From positions 1,474,001-1,538,000 of the forward strand of contig JBAJFG010000604.1 of assembly GCA_037903475.1 (NCBI GenBank): 64,000 nt of DNA. The letters are read 5' to 3'. The position numbers and the translations under genes were made by a program. Source of the stretch: Ancylostoma caninum (taxonomy: Eukaryota; Nematoda; Chromadorea; Rhabditida; Ancylostomatidae). The notes beneath the pieces are model-generated. The model worked only from the letters and a program-made list of their open reading frames with translations. It was not told where the DNA came from and searched no databases. Positions 20,015 through 32,414 of the stretch are shown here, piece by piece. Within the stretch, counting starts at the first letter, position 1. Every line of letters starts with the position of its first letter.

Positions 20015-22424
20015 AAACTACGTTTTAAATTTGAAGAGGGCAGCTGGGTGGAGTGAGCGCTGAGGAGCAGGTGAATTATTGCCCCGAAAAACAGCGAAGA
20101 CTATGAGGCTCGCTATACATACCCATGCTATACTCATAACCAACTGTTGGCTGCAGATGCACAACAACGCCGCTAGCTTGTCGCTGACTTCTCTTCGAGC
20201 TCTCCGCCTGACTCGACAACAAGTAACGAGATTTTGATCAAGACTAAAACATTTTCGACATATGATTGACGCTTTTTTAATTAACTGATAAGAAAACCAC
20301 TAATGCAGACCTACATGTTCCCAACTTTATGAACTAAATAACAGGAAGCCGGATTGGACCATAGCGACTTCTCCTGCCCAATTTCAGAAGCAACGATTTC
20401 ATAGGAAGTTAGAAGAAAGAGCCAAAATTCATTAGGGCTGCTGTGCGATCCACAAAATAAAATTTAGTTTGAAGCTAAAATCAGTAGAAGTTTCACGACT
20501 AGTACGGGGCAAAATGGATTTCATCGGCCATAGTTTGATCTCAAAACCAGAATGAATTGATTTATGAAAATGTTTCGTAAAAATATTGTCCCTCCTAGAA
20601 AGTCGCAGAACAAATGCGAAGTAGTTCTATGAGGTTGGGCAACGGAAATTGCGCACTTAAATCGTATTTTTTTTCTTTTTTTCCTCCATTTCAATTTTTT
20701 CATTCATTTCATTTTTAATTCTCTATTTCATTTTGCACTTGTATTTCTACGATTCCGGGTGGGTAATTTTCTCCAAGCTGCTTTTTGAAAAGAACATCTT
20801 CAACAGTACCCAACATATATAAGTACAACACTGCTGTACGAGCTGCCTGCTGGTAAAACATTGAAGATACTAAAAGTAGATTTTCTGCATACCAAAATTT
20901 GGACAACAATTGCTTCCGAGAAGTGGCTTGAATTCAAATAGGTTCACTGGGAGACTTCTAAGCAGTTATCACATTGTCCAGGAAAATTGTGGTATTTCTG
21001 TCTCTCTCCCAGGTTCAGACTACTTTGTCTTGTCTCTTGTTAAGAAAGACATTGCCAAACATAATGACCTAAAACGGTGACCTTCTTATTCTTCGCTGCT
21101 CACTTTCCGAGTTTTGGCTGCAAGGCGACGGTAACATGCTCAAACAATAAGCAATGGCAGAAACAGCATTATAAGCAATGGTCCCTGCTAATAGAAGGGA
21201 TTATATCGTCCGCCACGGTGACCGTACATTAAAGTTAGGGAAAAAATAAAAGCAACACAAAAACGAGCCATTTTTTGCACCAATTTGAAAATAACAGCTT
21301 ATCAACAGAAGATCTGAACTGCTCGCTTGATATGGGAGAAAACATTATTTGTACACTATTTTATACCCAAAGAAGTTGCCAGTGCGTTTGCACTCCAGCT
21401 TATTTGAGCGAAATCAATCTTTTTCCTTGCATCTTTCCACTTATTTCCGGAGCAACATTTCCCGATTTCTCAGTATACAGAAGCCGCTTTGTGAATTGAT
21501 TTTCGTCGCTTACGACGATTATCGACTGACACGTGGTGGTATGATATTGGCTCCGTCCTGATTTGGGAAGACGCATACACTTTGGGAATTTTGGTTACAA
21601 GTTTCTTCGTCTAGGTATGTATGCCATCACATACTATAGCGTATGTACAACTGTGTTAGCGAGGAAACGTGCAAAAGGTTATTCATTGATGGATCGGAAA
21701 CAACAGCTGCTGATAACTGCATATGACAACTATAAATAGGTACATATATGTATAGGGTTCTAAAGGCTTACCAGTCCCAAACGCTTAAAATTCTGAAGCA
21801 GTACAGGAGCACAATTTTTTGATGTGATTCGATAATAACTGTGAAGAATTATTAATTGTCACAGCTTTGACAACGTGATAGGCACACTGCGGTTACCCTG
21901 ATTTCGATTTCGTTCCATCATTGGCATCATCCCGCAAGAACTCAACAATGGCATTGCGACGCGGTGTCGTTGCGGTGACGAATGGTATCCAGCCATGAAC
22001 ACCGCGATTTCGGAAGTGAAGAGGTCAGGGGTGGTTCACTCCCATTTACTCAGCACCACCGTCTCTACATTTCTTTCACTTTAGGTTACCGAACGAAACG
22101 AAAACTCACACGCGATGAGTCACCATGAGCCGCTGTTGACACATCACAACGATTGCTTGAAATCTGCTTCAAATGACTAGTGATGATATTGTTCTACCAA
22201 AGCACATGACATCTGCTAATCTTGTCAGAAAAGCGGGACGCATCTGCTTGCAAATGCATGTAAATTTGTGAACTCAAACGAACTGTCTCGAAGCATTGTG
22301 CTTGTAACTACTGCATATGGTTGCGGAGTGCTACGTCCACCGAGACTAAGGATAAGCCAAGCCCTAAGTTCCAAAATACTATGTTTCTGTGCGGAAAACG
22401 CTGAAGAATGGCGTTATTAGGGGA
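20015..22424. other. No gene recognised
   Basis: T-rich tract at 20668-20700. Around 21275-21499 a 74-codon plus frame is open but lacks codon character and splice context. Confidence 0.45.
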
Positions 22425-22428
22425 TTAA

Positions 22429-22998
22429 AGGCAGTGTCGAGGCAAAAATTTCAACACTACATATCTGCCATCTTTTCACTCTACTCGACGAGCTGACCGC
22501 AACTCTGTAGGTCTTACCTGAAAAAACCTGAACATTTGTGGCTTTCAGAAAGTTGAAAGTTACGATATGGACGAGTTGTCTGGTGCAAAGTGAGGAGGAG
22601 GCAATGAGGTCTCTCGAACTCTTATATCATGGATAAACCAGCTAATTACTACTAGAGAGCATCCTCAGAAACATTTACAATTCCTTCTCCTTTTTTTAAA
22701 TCAGTATTCCTACTAGTAACCAGTTTTTTTTTTTGAAATTCGGGTCGAAATTCTGGTCGAGTATCGATTGAAACACTTGTCAAATTTAGGGATACCTGTT
22801 CGACAAGTTAATACATGTTAGTGTGAGTGTCATCATCACCATAACAGAATGGAGAGGGACCAGATTGTGAGACAGTAAAACATGTCTTGACATTCCCAGA
22901 CAAGATTTAATATGTCCTCACGAAATCCTTGGAGGGGCGGATCGGGCACTGGATCGGGTTCGGGTACTAATACTGATGATTCTGCCTGGACACTGCCT
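22429..22998. mobile_element. TTAA-flanked MITE, copy 2
   Basis: Starts AGGCAGTGTCGAGGCA; the complement of its other end reads AGGCAGTGTCCAGGCA. TTAA flanks at 22425-22428 and 22999-23002. 570 bp, non-coding. Same terminal design as copy 1 at 12192, with a different interior. Confidence 0.85.
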
Positions 22999-23002
22999 TT
23001 AA

Positions 23003-23474
23003 GGGCCACTAATGCAGCTGAAGAATGGTATTTTTGAGGAAAACAGCTAATGGAAATGAAATTCAATCCCACACAGTTCAAATCCAAACTCAAACCCTTG
23101 AAGATATAACCACATCACAACTGCACATGTCATAGGCCTTTAAAGAACGTGACAAAACAATAGGAAATTGAGCATGTTTCCGACACCAACCTTTCTTCCG
23201 ACTACTATACCCTGTAGGTCATTATCCATCACCACCTGTGCCGTAACTTACTATCGAAGAGCATTTCACTTAATCTTCTTTCAAAGACACCAGGTTACCA
23301 ACACTGTCGCCCAAAGCTGCGCAAACAGCTTCAAAATTCGTCCTTTTTCTGTGACATATCGTTCACATTTGCCGGTTTTTTAAATTAAAAAGGAAATGGC
23401 ACATGCTAAAATGAGCAGAAAATTATCGCACTTGACTATCTGTTTCAGAGGTTTCAAGCGTTTATTATCTTATA
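23003..23474. other. No gene recognised
   Basis: A 71-codon plus frame at 23168-23383 has no splice or start support. Confidence 0.4.
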
Positions 23475-24624
23475 TTAGGTTGGTGCAACGTTAATTGCCG
23501 AAACGAACATTCCATTGAAAGCGCTATAACTTGACGTGAACCCAACGTTCTTAATCAATTTAATGCTCGTTTAATTCATTAAATCCTCCCTAACAACATA
23601 TTGCAAATGCTCTGCCTCTATAATGAAAACTGAGGTCGCAAAAATCTAAAAACTTTAGAAAGGTGATTTCGGCACGCTCTAGATCACAAATCTGCTGCTG
23701 TCGCAGGTTTGCATCTGTGACCCGCAAAAAGTGATATTCAGTAAGCGAATGGCCTGGGGAATGAGATGAATGAATGAGAACCTCGATGCCTCATTGCGCC
23801 AGTTTTTGCCGGGTGAGTATTTTTCTAAGTGAGAGGCTCAGTGGTACTCTGCAGAAGGGGAAATCTGACTTGGTTCACTCCTGCCAGCCAACTCTATAAC
23901 AGATTTTTGAACATCAACTCGGAATAACAATACTAGGACCTTGTTGTCAACGCATGACAAGGTTAGAGAAAGCTGCAGTGGATCACACCCTTACAGCAGG
24001 ACCGAACTCCCGAAATAACCTCCCTAGTGAGAAGATCTGGTTTAGGAAAACTTAGAAGTGAGAATACGTCTCTACCCAAATTCATTCGCATTTCTTGTTA
24101 TTGCACAGAAACTAGCCTTCATCTACAGTAAGTAGGTGGTCTAGAAATGGGTCGTTTTGGGAAATCAATTTAGAAAAGACGTCACATCAGGAAAGGGGCT
24201 GGTCAACAGTCAGATCGTATGGTGTTCACGTCCACATCTTTCTCACCCTGTTGGTTGAAGACAGACAGACACATCGAGTTTAAAATCGTCTGGAGAAAAC
24301 TTAGCGAACCCTGGCTCACTGCCTGTTGGGAAGGCGATTCCAAGCTAAAACAAATGCAAGATCGCCGGACACCTCCGATCCAGAATGATCGGGTTTGAAG
24401 TCACTAACCATGACCACCCCAAAATTCTGTGGGCTCATCATTTGTTAGCGGCTCTAAAAAAGGCATTGAAAAAAGCTAGCCACAATATTCAAGGAGCTTT
24501 TGAAAGAGGAGGGAAAACCCTCTCAGGAGGTCACGCAGATTTGTTTGAAATTCTTCAAATTCTACAGAAGGAAAAATTCATTCGTGCATACCCTAAAACG
24601 GCAATTAATTTCGCACCAACCTAA
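23475..24624. mobile_element. Non-autonomous mariner, TTAGGTTGGTGC ends, copy 1
   Basis: Left end TTAGGTTGGTGCAACGTTAA and the complement of the right end TTAGGTTGGTGCGAAATTAA both continue TTGCCG. TA flanks both ends. The TTAGGTTGGTGCAA terminus is the classic cecropia-type mariner end. 1150 bp with no recognisable transposase frame. A diverged second copy at 41026-44295 shares interior blocks such as AATCTGCTGCTGTCGCAG and GATCTGGTTTAGGAAAACTT. Confidence 0.85.
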
Positions 24625-24742
24625 TACTTAGCTGATTAAATGCTCCTACTAAAAATTGGATTGGCTTGCATTTCTCCAATTTCCTCCTAGGCACGCGGTT
24701 ATATCTCCTCCTTGCTCCAAAAGTAAAAAAAAAACAACCAAA

Positions 24743-25050
24743 TACTAGGTTGGTGCAAAGGAAACGACTGCTTTCTTTTGGCGACTTTAAATAACGATAA
24801 TCTCGGCAGATGACAAACTCCCTTTGATTAGCTGGAACCATTGCCGATAGTATGAACAAGTCCTTGAAATCCGCCGCCCAGAACTCGGGAAGCTGCGAAG
24901 CAAAAGAATAGGGTCATGGTTTTCATGTCGTCAAATTTGGCGAGTTTTTTTTCTTCTGATAAGGTCTTCCATAGCTGAAGAGGCTATCAACCATATTTTA
25001 GCCGATTATCAGGAGCGGATTTTGGACTACCGTTGTCGATTAGAAAATAG
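24743..25050 (-). mobile_element. mariner 3' fragment
   Basis: One terminus CTAGGTTGGTGCAAAGGAAA (24745) continues inward as the tail typical of mariner. On the minus strand a decayed C-terminal-like frame reads FASQLPEFWAADFKDL. The opposite terminus was not found, so this is a truncated copy. Confidence 0.5.
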
Positions 25051-25191
25051 GATCATTCATATCGAGCGTTTTCAAAACACAGTAATTATCTATAGCCCTC
25101 GAGCGTTCTCTCCAAATACATACATTGATTATATATAGCCCATCTTTTCCAGTAAAGCGAAATCAGATCTACATCTCACCTACCTCTAAGT

Positions 25192-25396
25192 AATAAAAAC
25201 AAAATAAGCCCTGAACACCAAATATGAAAACTACTGTTGGAAGTGCAAAATAAAAACCGCTAAATGCAAACGTGAAAATTATGGCTGTGACCGTGAAATA
25301 AGAAGCGCTTAACGCAAACGTGAAAATTACGGTTGTAACCGTAAAATAAAAAGCGCTAGGCGTAAATTCGAAAATTATGGTTCTCACCGTTGCAAA
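25192..25396 (+). repeat. 48-bp minisatellite encoding a 16-residue Cys-containing unit
   Basis: Three full 48-bp units (25224-25271, 25272-25319, 25320-25367) lie between partial ones. In one plus frame the units read YENYCWKCKIKTAK, CKRENYGCDREIRSA, KRENYGCNRKIKSA and KFENYGSHRCKK, broken by a TAA between the second and third units. The 16-residue periodicity with conserved ENYGC suggests the decayed repeat of a protein-coding gene rather than random satellite DNA. Confidence 0.65.
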
Positions 25397-25634
25397 AAAA
25401 GGAATCTGTGAATTGGGGCATCATTGCTTGCCCAGAACCCAAGCCATTACGCCTACGCATTTCAAACGCAAAAATGACGTTTGCAGAAAATCGCCGTGTC
25501 ATGAAGATATTGGCGTAGGGGGACCCCATCCTCATTGTTCTGGACTCTACGTGAAATGTCCACTTTCACAGTGTAACCTTGGCAAACAACGTGTCATTAA
25601 CGTGACGCAGACTACAATACGTCTTATCCTGTAA
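25377..25634 (+). pseudogene. Cys/His-rich open frame after the minisatellite
   Basis: The frame reads CELGHHCLPRTQ, CRKSPCHEDIGVGGPHPHC and YVKCPLSQCNLGKQRV, ending in TAA. The cysteine density matches the repeat just upstream, although in a different frame. I suspect one decayed Cys-rich gene covers 25192-25634. No signal peptide or start exon was found and the family is unknown. Confidence 0.35.
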
Positions 25635-25989
25635 TTGTTGCTGGTTTTGGCAGCAAAACGCGAGCAGCATAGACATACTTGCAGATAGCTTTCAGCAATG
25701 ATACATCTGCATAAAATCAATCGACTGGTTGCGAACCCTGTTCGCATAAAAAGAACCAACTTTTTCTCATTCCTTTCCGGCCAGATGGTCAAGAGCAAAC
25801 TGTGAAGACAAAGATGCAAAGATGTCCGTTAAATGCCATATGGACGCTGGACTAGCCTAAATCTTCAGAGCAAATAACGCAATCACTTACATATACCTTG
25901 CATAGAGGTTTGCGCAAACAAACATAAATCCTATGGAATTTGCAAAATGATCGTCTATTACAGTGCCCACATAATTTGAACATGCTCTG

Positions 25990-26293
25990 AACTATTTGCC
26001 CCACGCTAATGTCCTTGGATGCAGGATGAAAACCAGCGGTTTACGATCGGGGTCAGATAAAGCAAAACAATATGCGATAATCCACACTGGTGTACGATGC
26101 GGAACAACGATAAGTCCAGTACAACGACGGCCACGATATTTCGGCAAGCCGGAACAGGCTCGGTCCTCACAAGACACACAGTCTGCTGTGTTATCTACTC
26201 CTTCAAGTGAAAAAAATTGGAGTAAACACCATCTACCCAAGAAGGGTTTGCTCCTCGCTAATTATGTAATAAAGATTAGATTAGATTAGATTA
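25990..26293 (+). mobile_element. Retroposon 3' fragment with (GATTA)n tail
   Basis: The segment ends AATAAA followed by four tandem GATTA units (26274-26293), the kind of short-repeat tail seen on RTE/CR1-type LINEs and their SINEs. The region before it is more GC-rich than its surroundings and partly open (GVRCGTTISPVQRRPRY). The 5' end is arbitrary. Confidence 0.4.
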
Positions 26294-27833
26294 CGAAAAA
26301 TCTATCTGGCAGCAACGAATTCTCGTCACATGGTGAGAGTGTGTAAGTAAAAACCATAATACTGTGCTTCATCAGATGATAAGTTTTGAAGTTTAAAAGG
26401 CACACATATGAAACGAAAATTGACACAGCGCTTAGAAAGTCCATACTACTAACTCGCTCTAATGTCGATATGCTTTCAATTCTCACAGATCCATACGATT
26501 CATTAAACGCTGTTTCACACAAAAACGGACTTCCAACAACGACAAAACTGCAGCCTGTATAACGTTTTACTTCACAAAGAACGTGTTATTTCATTTTTCT
26601 TCTGGACATGAAATAGTTTGTTATAAACAAACGATATTTACAGATAACCTGTGGTTGACAATTAAGTAAATTTTCACCTTGAACTTTACTGTTTTAGAGG
26701 TGCCAATAAATGAAGTTGAGAGAATAAATTGAGATTAAAAAGACGTTAGTAGACGTAGAGTAATATTTTCAACTGAAATAGTTCTGTGGCAGTCACATCG
26801 ACTCTCCTCTATACCCAACTCATTACGCCCTGCTTTAGTGAAATCATGCAAATGCTTCCACGCCCATTCTAAAAGGCGAGGGTCATCTCATAACGTTTGG
26901 GCAAAAAATGACCTCTTTCCGATGACTAATAGTCATTAGAAACAGCATCTTTATAGCCTCGAAATCGTACTATAATGGAGACTAATGCATTCCATTTGAA
27001 TACAGCTCATACGCTAACGTGTTTTCTAGTCATTCATTTTCTGTGGAACATGAATCATTAACCAATACTTCAAAGGCATAGCTAACTAGCCATCGATCAC
27101 GTCCGCGAACGCAATATTTAATTTCTTAGTGTGTCATATGCTCGTTCAGAACGCTGAGATCAGCGAACCGCTTTGGAGGTCAGTTCTTTGATGAGATATG
27201 AATGAGGCATGATAGATAAAATGTGAGCGGCATTCCTCGGAAAAAAAATAAACCGAAGGAAAAGTTCAAACGAACCTCCAGGGAATGATAGACCAAATAT
27301 ATTGCTGCATAGCATGACTGAACTATGATTTGGAGCAGAGGTAATTGGTCGCCGCCGATGCTGCGGAAGAGTCGTGATGGTCATCGCAGGTGCGAGCCAC
27401 GCCATCTAGGCAGCATGGAACATGCGATGTGCGGAGAGCACAGACTGGCCATACACAACCACAGAGGAAAGAACGAGCTACAAAGACAATGCTCACTCAT
27501 CCACGCTCTCGCAAAACACCCCATGCCTCGCATGACCTAACCTAGCAGTAGTATTTCATGCGCAATCCGTTAGAGTAGTGCAGGTAGAGAAGTCGATAGT
27601 AAAGCTTCCCTATGATTTTGTTTTCCACCGAAAAAGGAAAAACTTAGATTAAGCCTTGTGGACTCATTGTGAAAGATATAAATGCTCCAAAGGCACATAT
27701 TTATTCCACTCTTCCGAAGAAGTAGGGCTAAAAATGCTTTACAAACTAGCTCGAAGCTAGAAATTCAGAATCTCCACATTTCACTAAAAAACAAGTGCCC
27801 TTCCCTTATCAAAGTTTGCACGGAAGCTATGAG
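26294..27833. other. No gene recognised
   Basis: Includes open frames on both strands at 27160-27540 that overlap each other, with no convincing splice pair. The remainder is AT-rich. Confidence 0.4.
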
Positions 27834-27902
27834 ATTTCTGCCCCAGTCCTCATACCCCTTTAGGAACTCAATTCCTAAAGGGGTATGAGGACTGGCAGAA
27901 AT
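27834..27902. repeat. Near-perfect 69-nt hairpin
   Basis: 27843-27866 pairs perfectly with 27872-27895 (24 bp, 5-nt loop CTCAA). With a 2-nt CC bulge, the pairing can also be extended outward through ATTTCTGCC (27834-27842) to 27902. The size resembles a pre-miRNA or the core of a hairpin MITE. No flanking duplication is evident. Confidence 0.85.
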
Positions 27903-28935
27903 TGAAATTGCTCAACATTAAAAGAACGAACAATGTAGGGGTTTAGAATCATCTTCCAAAGGCGAAAATCACATTCTTAACGAAATTGCAACCTTCAATC
28001 CATTAGTAAATCTTTCCTTCATCAGAACCAGTGAGATAACATGCAAGAGAATCTCACCGGCAGGTTACACCAGCGGTCGCAAAGCCATTAAATAGCAATA
28101 CAGATTAACGAAGCCTGATGATGCTTCAATAAATTTCAACTAGTTGTTCTGTTAGAGAAACGAATCCATGCAAATAGTGCAAAAAGATCAACGTTGACAT
28201 AGGAAGTGGTTGTTAAGATGGGATCATTAGATTAGGTTTTAGTTCTCGTGCGAGCCAGCACCACCGCTCTATCGTTATTTTCCTTCGTAAATGCGCGCGA
28301 TACGACCAGAGTTTATGAGAGGACGGTGACATTATGCACTTCGCATTTAAACAGAGTTATACAACCAAATCTCGAAGAAACCTATTTTCTCCCAATCTGG
28401 ATGAAATTCATACCTCTTCCTCCGTATTTAACGCATGTTTTAAACATTAGTGTTCTCCTCAAAAAAAAGAGAAAAGAATAAAAGACGACTTTGAAACCAA
28501 TCAAGAATTCTAACGGATAATTATGCGAAACGTCAGCAAATGCAGACCGGTGTGGAATAGGATGCCAGACTGATTATTGCAACATTGGTTAAATTAACAA
28601 AAGTATATTGGAATCGGTACTATTCTAAAACAATTCCAGATAATTGCAGTACTGGAACTATGTCAGCAACATTAAGAGCTGTTTCGACCATACTGTTGAA
28701 AAAATGTTGAGAAAGAGAAAGCTTTGAATCTACCTCTAGCCTGACTTTCATTTCTAGCCCCTGTTCCTTCGGAACAACCCAGCAGCTGCAAGAAAGTAGT
28801 CTTGCAGGATGGTGTGGTTTATTTAAGCAATTTAAGAGGGTGTATCAGATTTTTAAAAAAAACCAAACCGGCTGAAGGACAGAAGATTCTAATAGAGACA
28901 GTAATTGAACAAAAGTCAACAATGTTAAGCATTTG
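27903..28935. other. No gene recognised
   Basis: A 77-codon plus frame at 28248-28481 lacks splice context. No repeats noted. Confidence 0.4.
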
Positions 28936-28937
28936 CA

Positions 28938-29160
28938 GTTGAAATCACTCTTTTCGAACAAACAAACTTGAAGATGTACCTTTTTTGAATATGCTCATGA
29001 GAAATTCGATGAATGTGGGACAGAAACGACCTCAGAATTACAGGGCAGTGAGCCGCGGCCCGCCGAGAGCACCGACAGCCAGCAGAATAAGCAGGCGCGG
29101 AAAGATGCAGAACACTCAGAAACAATGCGCGCGCCACTTAGGAAGAGGCGTTTACGATGA
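28938..29160 (+). CDS. Coding-like terminal exon with one internal stop
   Basis: A good acceptor (CATTTGCAG) at 28930-28938 leads into LKSLFSNKQT, an in-frame TGA at 28969-28971, and then 62 codons: CTFFEYAHEKFDECGTETT, ELQGSEPRPAESTDSQQN, KQARKDAEHSETMRAPLRKR, stop TGA 29158-29160. The acidic/Ser-rich then basic composition is protein-like and the GC content is raised. Either a weaker acceptor (CTTGAAG, ending 28973) is used, or the gene is dead. Family unknown. Confidence 0.4.
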
Positions 29161-29970
29161 ACCATTCGTCAGGCAATCATAATGGATGTCCACCGCTGGA
29201 CGCCTCAGCCTCCGGCAAAACCGACTTGACGCATAGCGACAGGCACATTCGAAGAACAGTGGTGGTCTAACAGTAAGATCATGGGAATACATCTAAGACC
29301 TCATAAGCAAAGTCGGGCTTAACGCAGAAATAAAAGAACGTAGCTTGAGATGATCAACAAAGCAAATCGTTCAAGGATTCGAATTTGAATTACCCTCAGT
29401 TATCTTTGCGAACCAAAATATGTTCATAAACGAGTGCTTCATTTGTCTTCGGAGGGCCTTTTCGCAAAAGCTTGCAATTTAGAGTAGGCACAGCGTAGGA
29501 TTCAAGGGGCTCGAATGAGCGTGCCGCAAAACCCAAAAAGTAATCATTTGTTTCACTTACTTTAACCACTGAACCCCAATGCTGTAGCTAACAACAAGCT
29601 GTAAACCTAGACAAACCTATGGCAAACCTACCAATGGCAAAAGAACCCAACCTTGCACAGGACTTGATTCTGAGTTGACCGCCAATAGATTCGTGCATGC
29701 TTGTCACTTGGGCAAGAGATTACCAAGAAACACATATGAGCGTATTTTACCGCAACCAATAAGAAAAGCGAGTTTTGAAGAAAAAAATGAAAAAAAAAAC
29801 AGAACTAAGCATTCCGAATTGTTCCACATTTGAGGCGCGATCAAAAAAGTTTTTCATATTTGGTATGCAGCAGGGCATCTGATAATAAGCTAATGCACAT
29901 CTGAACAGAATATCCGACAGCCAATATATTATAACAATCATTTCGCATTATGCATAAAGACACCATAGCT
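29161..29970. other. No gene recognised
   Basis: A plus frame continuing to about 29270 (MNHSSGNHNGCPPLDAS) overlaps the end of the previous segment in another frame and is not called. Confidence 0.4.
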
Positions 29971-30418
29971 ACGATACGGACACTAATTCTGGTTCCAAAA
30001 TCCGTCTCCGACGAATTAATCCGTCGAAAACTGCCGGAATCTTTGTGAATACGCGGAATTAGAGTATGAAACTACCAATCGAATACTCTCGAGCTCCTGA
30101 TTCAGGAAAAATCTATATGATAATTGTGCATGAGCTGGAATTGGCGAGAATGAATTGGTGTAATTTTAGAGATTTGCTCATGTTCAGCTCCCAATGCAAG
30201 GCGACCGAAACAATTTTCTGAAGCCGTGAGCAAAGCGATCGCTCCAGTCATCTGTGTTGTAGCATTATCCGAATGTGAAGATTTTCAGCAAAAAGTGCGT
30301 GCCCACGAAAAATCAAATTTGCAATTTTGCCCTCTCCTAAACATGGCGGCGGTTCCTCGCCGATTAATCAGTCCATCGGAAACGGATTTTGGGACGAGAG
30401 TTAGAGCTAGTATAGTAT
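29971..30418. mobile_element. MITE with roughly 57-bp imperfect inverted ends
   Basis: 29971-30027 and 30357-30418 are inverted copies sharing CCAAAATCCGT.TCCGA and ATTAATC.G.CG. About 450 bp, non-coding. The exact ends and target duplication are not resolved. Confidence 0.6.
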
Positions 30419-32007
30419 GTATATAGGCTTGGGACCTTACTGAGAATGTAACCTCCACATTCGCAGCTAAGATGTTACAAAAGTAGCAAGCAAAAAAATT
30501 CCAAGCTTCTTTGGAACTTTGATATTCAATTATCAGGTTGTTCCACAATAAATAGCCACAACTTAGTAATGAATTTTTGGAAGTTCATAAATCACTTAGC
30601 TTAGAAGCTAGATAGACAAATTTTGAATTATTATAAAGAGCAAGACTTTCTCTATCGGTTTCCTAAGGAGACTTCCTCAATTACCCCTTTTTATGGTTTC
30701 TGCAGACGACTTTATACGATGAGGCAAAGCATGGTTTTTGTGCACTCCCAATCTTTAGACTATTTTTCTGCCCGAATAGAACGAAAGTCGGGTTAGGTGT
30801 TAGCTCTGCATTTGGCCAGGTAGTCTTGTTATCAGGACACAGAAACTGTGACTAGAGAAGCACTTCCAGAACGATACGAGTTCTCAACTTTGAGGTGAAG
30901 GGTATGAAACTTCTCAGATACGAAAGCATAGTTCTGGAGCCGGAACGAGAATGTTGAAACAGTCCATGGAAATATTAGTAGCAGCAGCTAGGTTGCGCGC
31001 AACTAAACCACAGGTCGCTCTGCCTCCTTGGCAACTAAACATTGCAAGAAATGGGCAAAGTGGATTTTTAACAAAAGGATTGCCGGTCAGTGCTTAACTT
31101 GCGACACCATTTACTTTATTCCCTTAATAAACAGTGCTGCGAAATTTCCCGGAAAAGTGGGCCTTTTTTAGTAATGAGTGGGCATTGCTTAATAAAATGA
31201 ATTTTTGTTTTGTTTGTATCGCTGAGGGAGATCTGCATATATTCAGCAAACCTCGACATCCAAAGAAAAGGTAACTTTTTCTGATAGATGAAATATTGCT
31301 CAAGGTGTTCGACAGTACAGACCAGGCCAAGAGCAGAATTTAATGAATGTCTCGCCTGTTACCACTTGGTGTTCGGCTCCGGGATTCGGTTGAAAATGAA
31401 TTAGTTTTGGTGAGCCGAAAAAGTGCATGTCTACTGGCGGAGCGGTCAAATCCACACAGGTTCACATCCTACCAAAAAAAAATTTCACCTGAGAGGCGTC
31501 GGATTTCTTCTTGTAATATTTTGTTAGCCAGACTTTTGCCTAATAGAATATCCTTTTGAACTTGTAGTGAATCCACTTTTCCTCTAGAAATTTCATGTGA
31601 ACTGAAAATTGACCTTTCGCACTTCGCTCACTCCAGTGATTTAAGCTTTCTTCTTTGCATAAGTTTCACTGTACCGCAAAAATCAGCAGGAAATTCTGAT
31701 GATAATATTTTTATTGCTATTTGAAGTCTTAACTTTGAGCTGAGCCACGCATCTTGGAATGTGCACCTCCAAAATGGCCATTATTTGTGGGACAAGCTAA
31801 TATTATGTCTTCAAAAAAAAATGAAAGTGAAAAGATGCTTTGGACATTAGGGACGAAACTGGCGGCATCAGATAAAAATATAGAAGCTGCAAAATTCTTT
31901 TAAAAGAAACATTAGAAATCGCTGTTCAAGTGATTTCGCGAAGACACTGATTACTTATGAGAACGTGAGAGACCTACCTACACCTAGGGCGGAAAAAAGC
32001 GGCATGC
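30419..32007. other. No gene recognised
   Basis: No splice-bounded frame seen. A short GC-richer patch at 31340-31480 is open on the plus strand (LLPLGVRLRDSVENELVL) but is unsupported. Confidence 0.4.
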
Positions 32008-32011
32008 TTAA

Positions 32012-32410
32012 AGGCAGGGGCCCACCTCATTCCACCTGTTGGAGGTATAGACATATCGTAGACCCTCTCACCATGTTGATCCCAGTAATGTACATCAACA
32101 GGCTCAAAAGCGACGAAAGCCCTGTTCTCGAGAGGGTCGAATTGACTAGATTTTTGGAGCCCATAGGGTCCATGCTGTGCTGGCTGCCCGCCACGGCTGC
32201 CGCGTTAACCGACGAGTCTTGCCGTGTTCAATCGATAAGATCAACGGCTTCACAAGTCAACTCGGGCTAGCAAACTGTTACAGACCGCGTCGCGGGAGAT
32301 GGGTTTAAAGATCGCTTTGAGACAATTTACCCATATCGTTGGATTCAGCGCGTCGAGGAGATACAGAATCTACCATTACTCAACCACGAATATGAGGTGG
32401 GTCCCTGCCT
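32012..32410. mobile_element. TTAA-flanked MITE, copy 3
   Basis: Begins AGGCAGGGGCCCACCTCAT; the complement of the other end reads AGGCAGGGACCCACCTCAT. TTAA flanks at 32008-32011 and 32411-32414. 399 bp. The ends are related to copies 1 and 2 in the first six bases only, so this is a separate subfamily. Confidence 0.85.
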
Positions 32411-32414
32411 TTAA

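Noticed and set aside
25169..25387. Hydrophobic minus-strand frame over the minisatellite
   Set aside because: The plus-strand frame carries conserved cysteines; the minus reading is a mirror of the same repeat.
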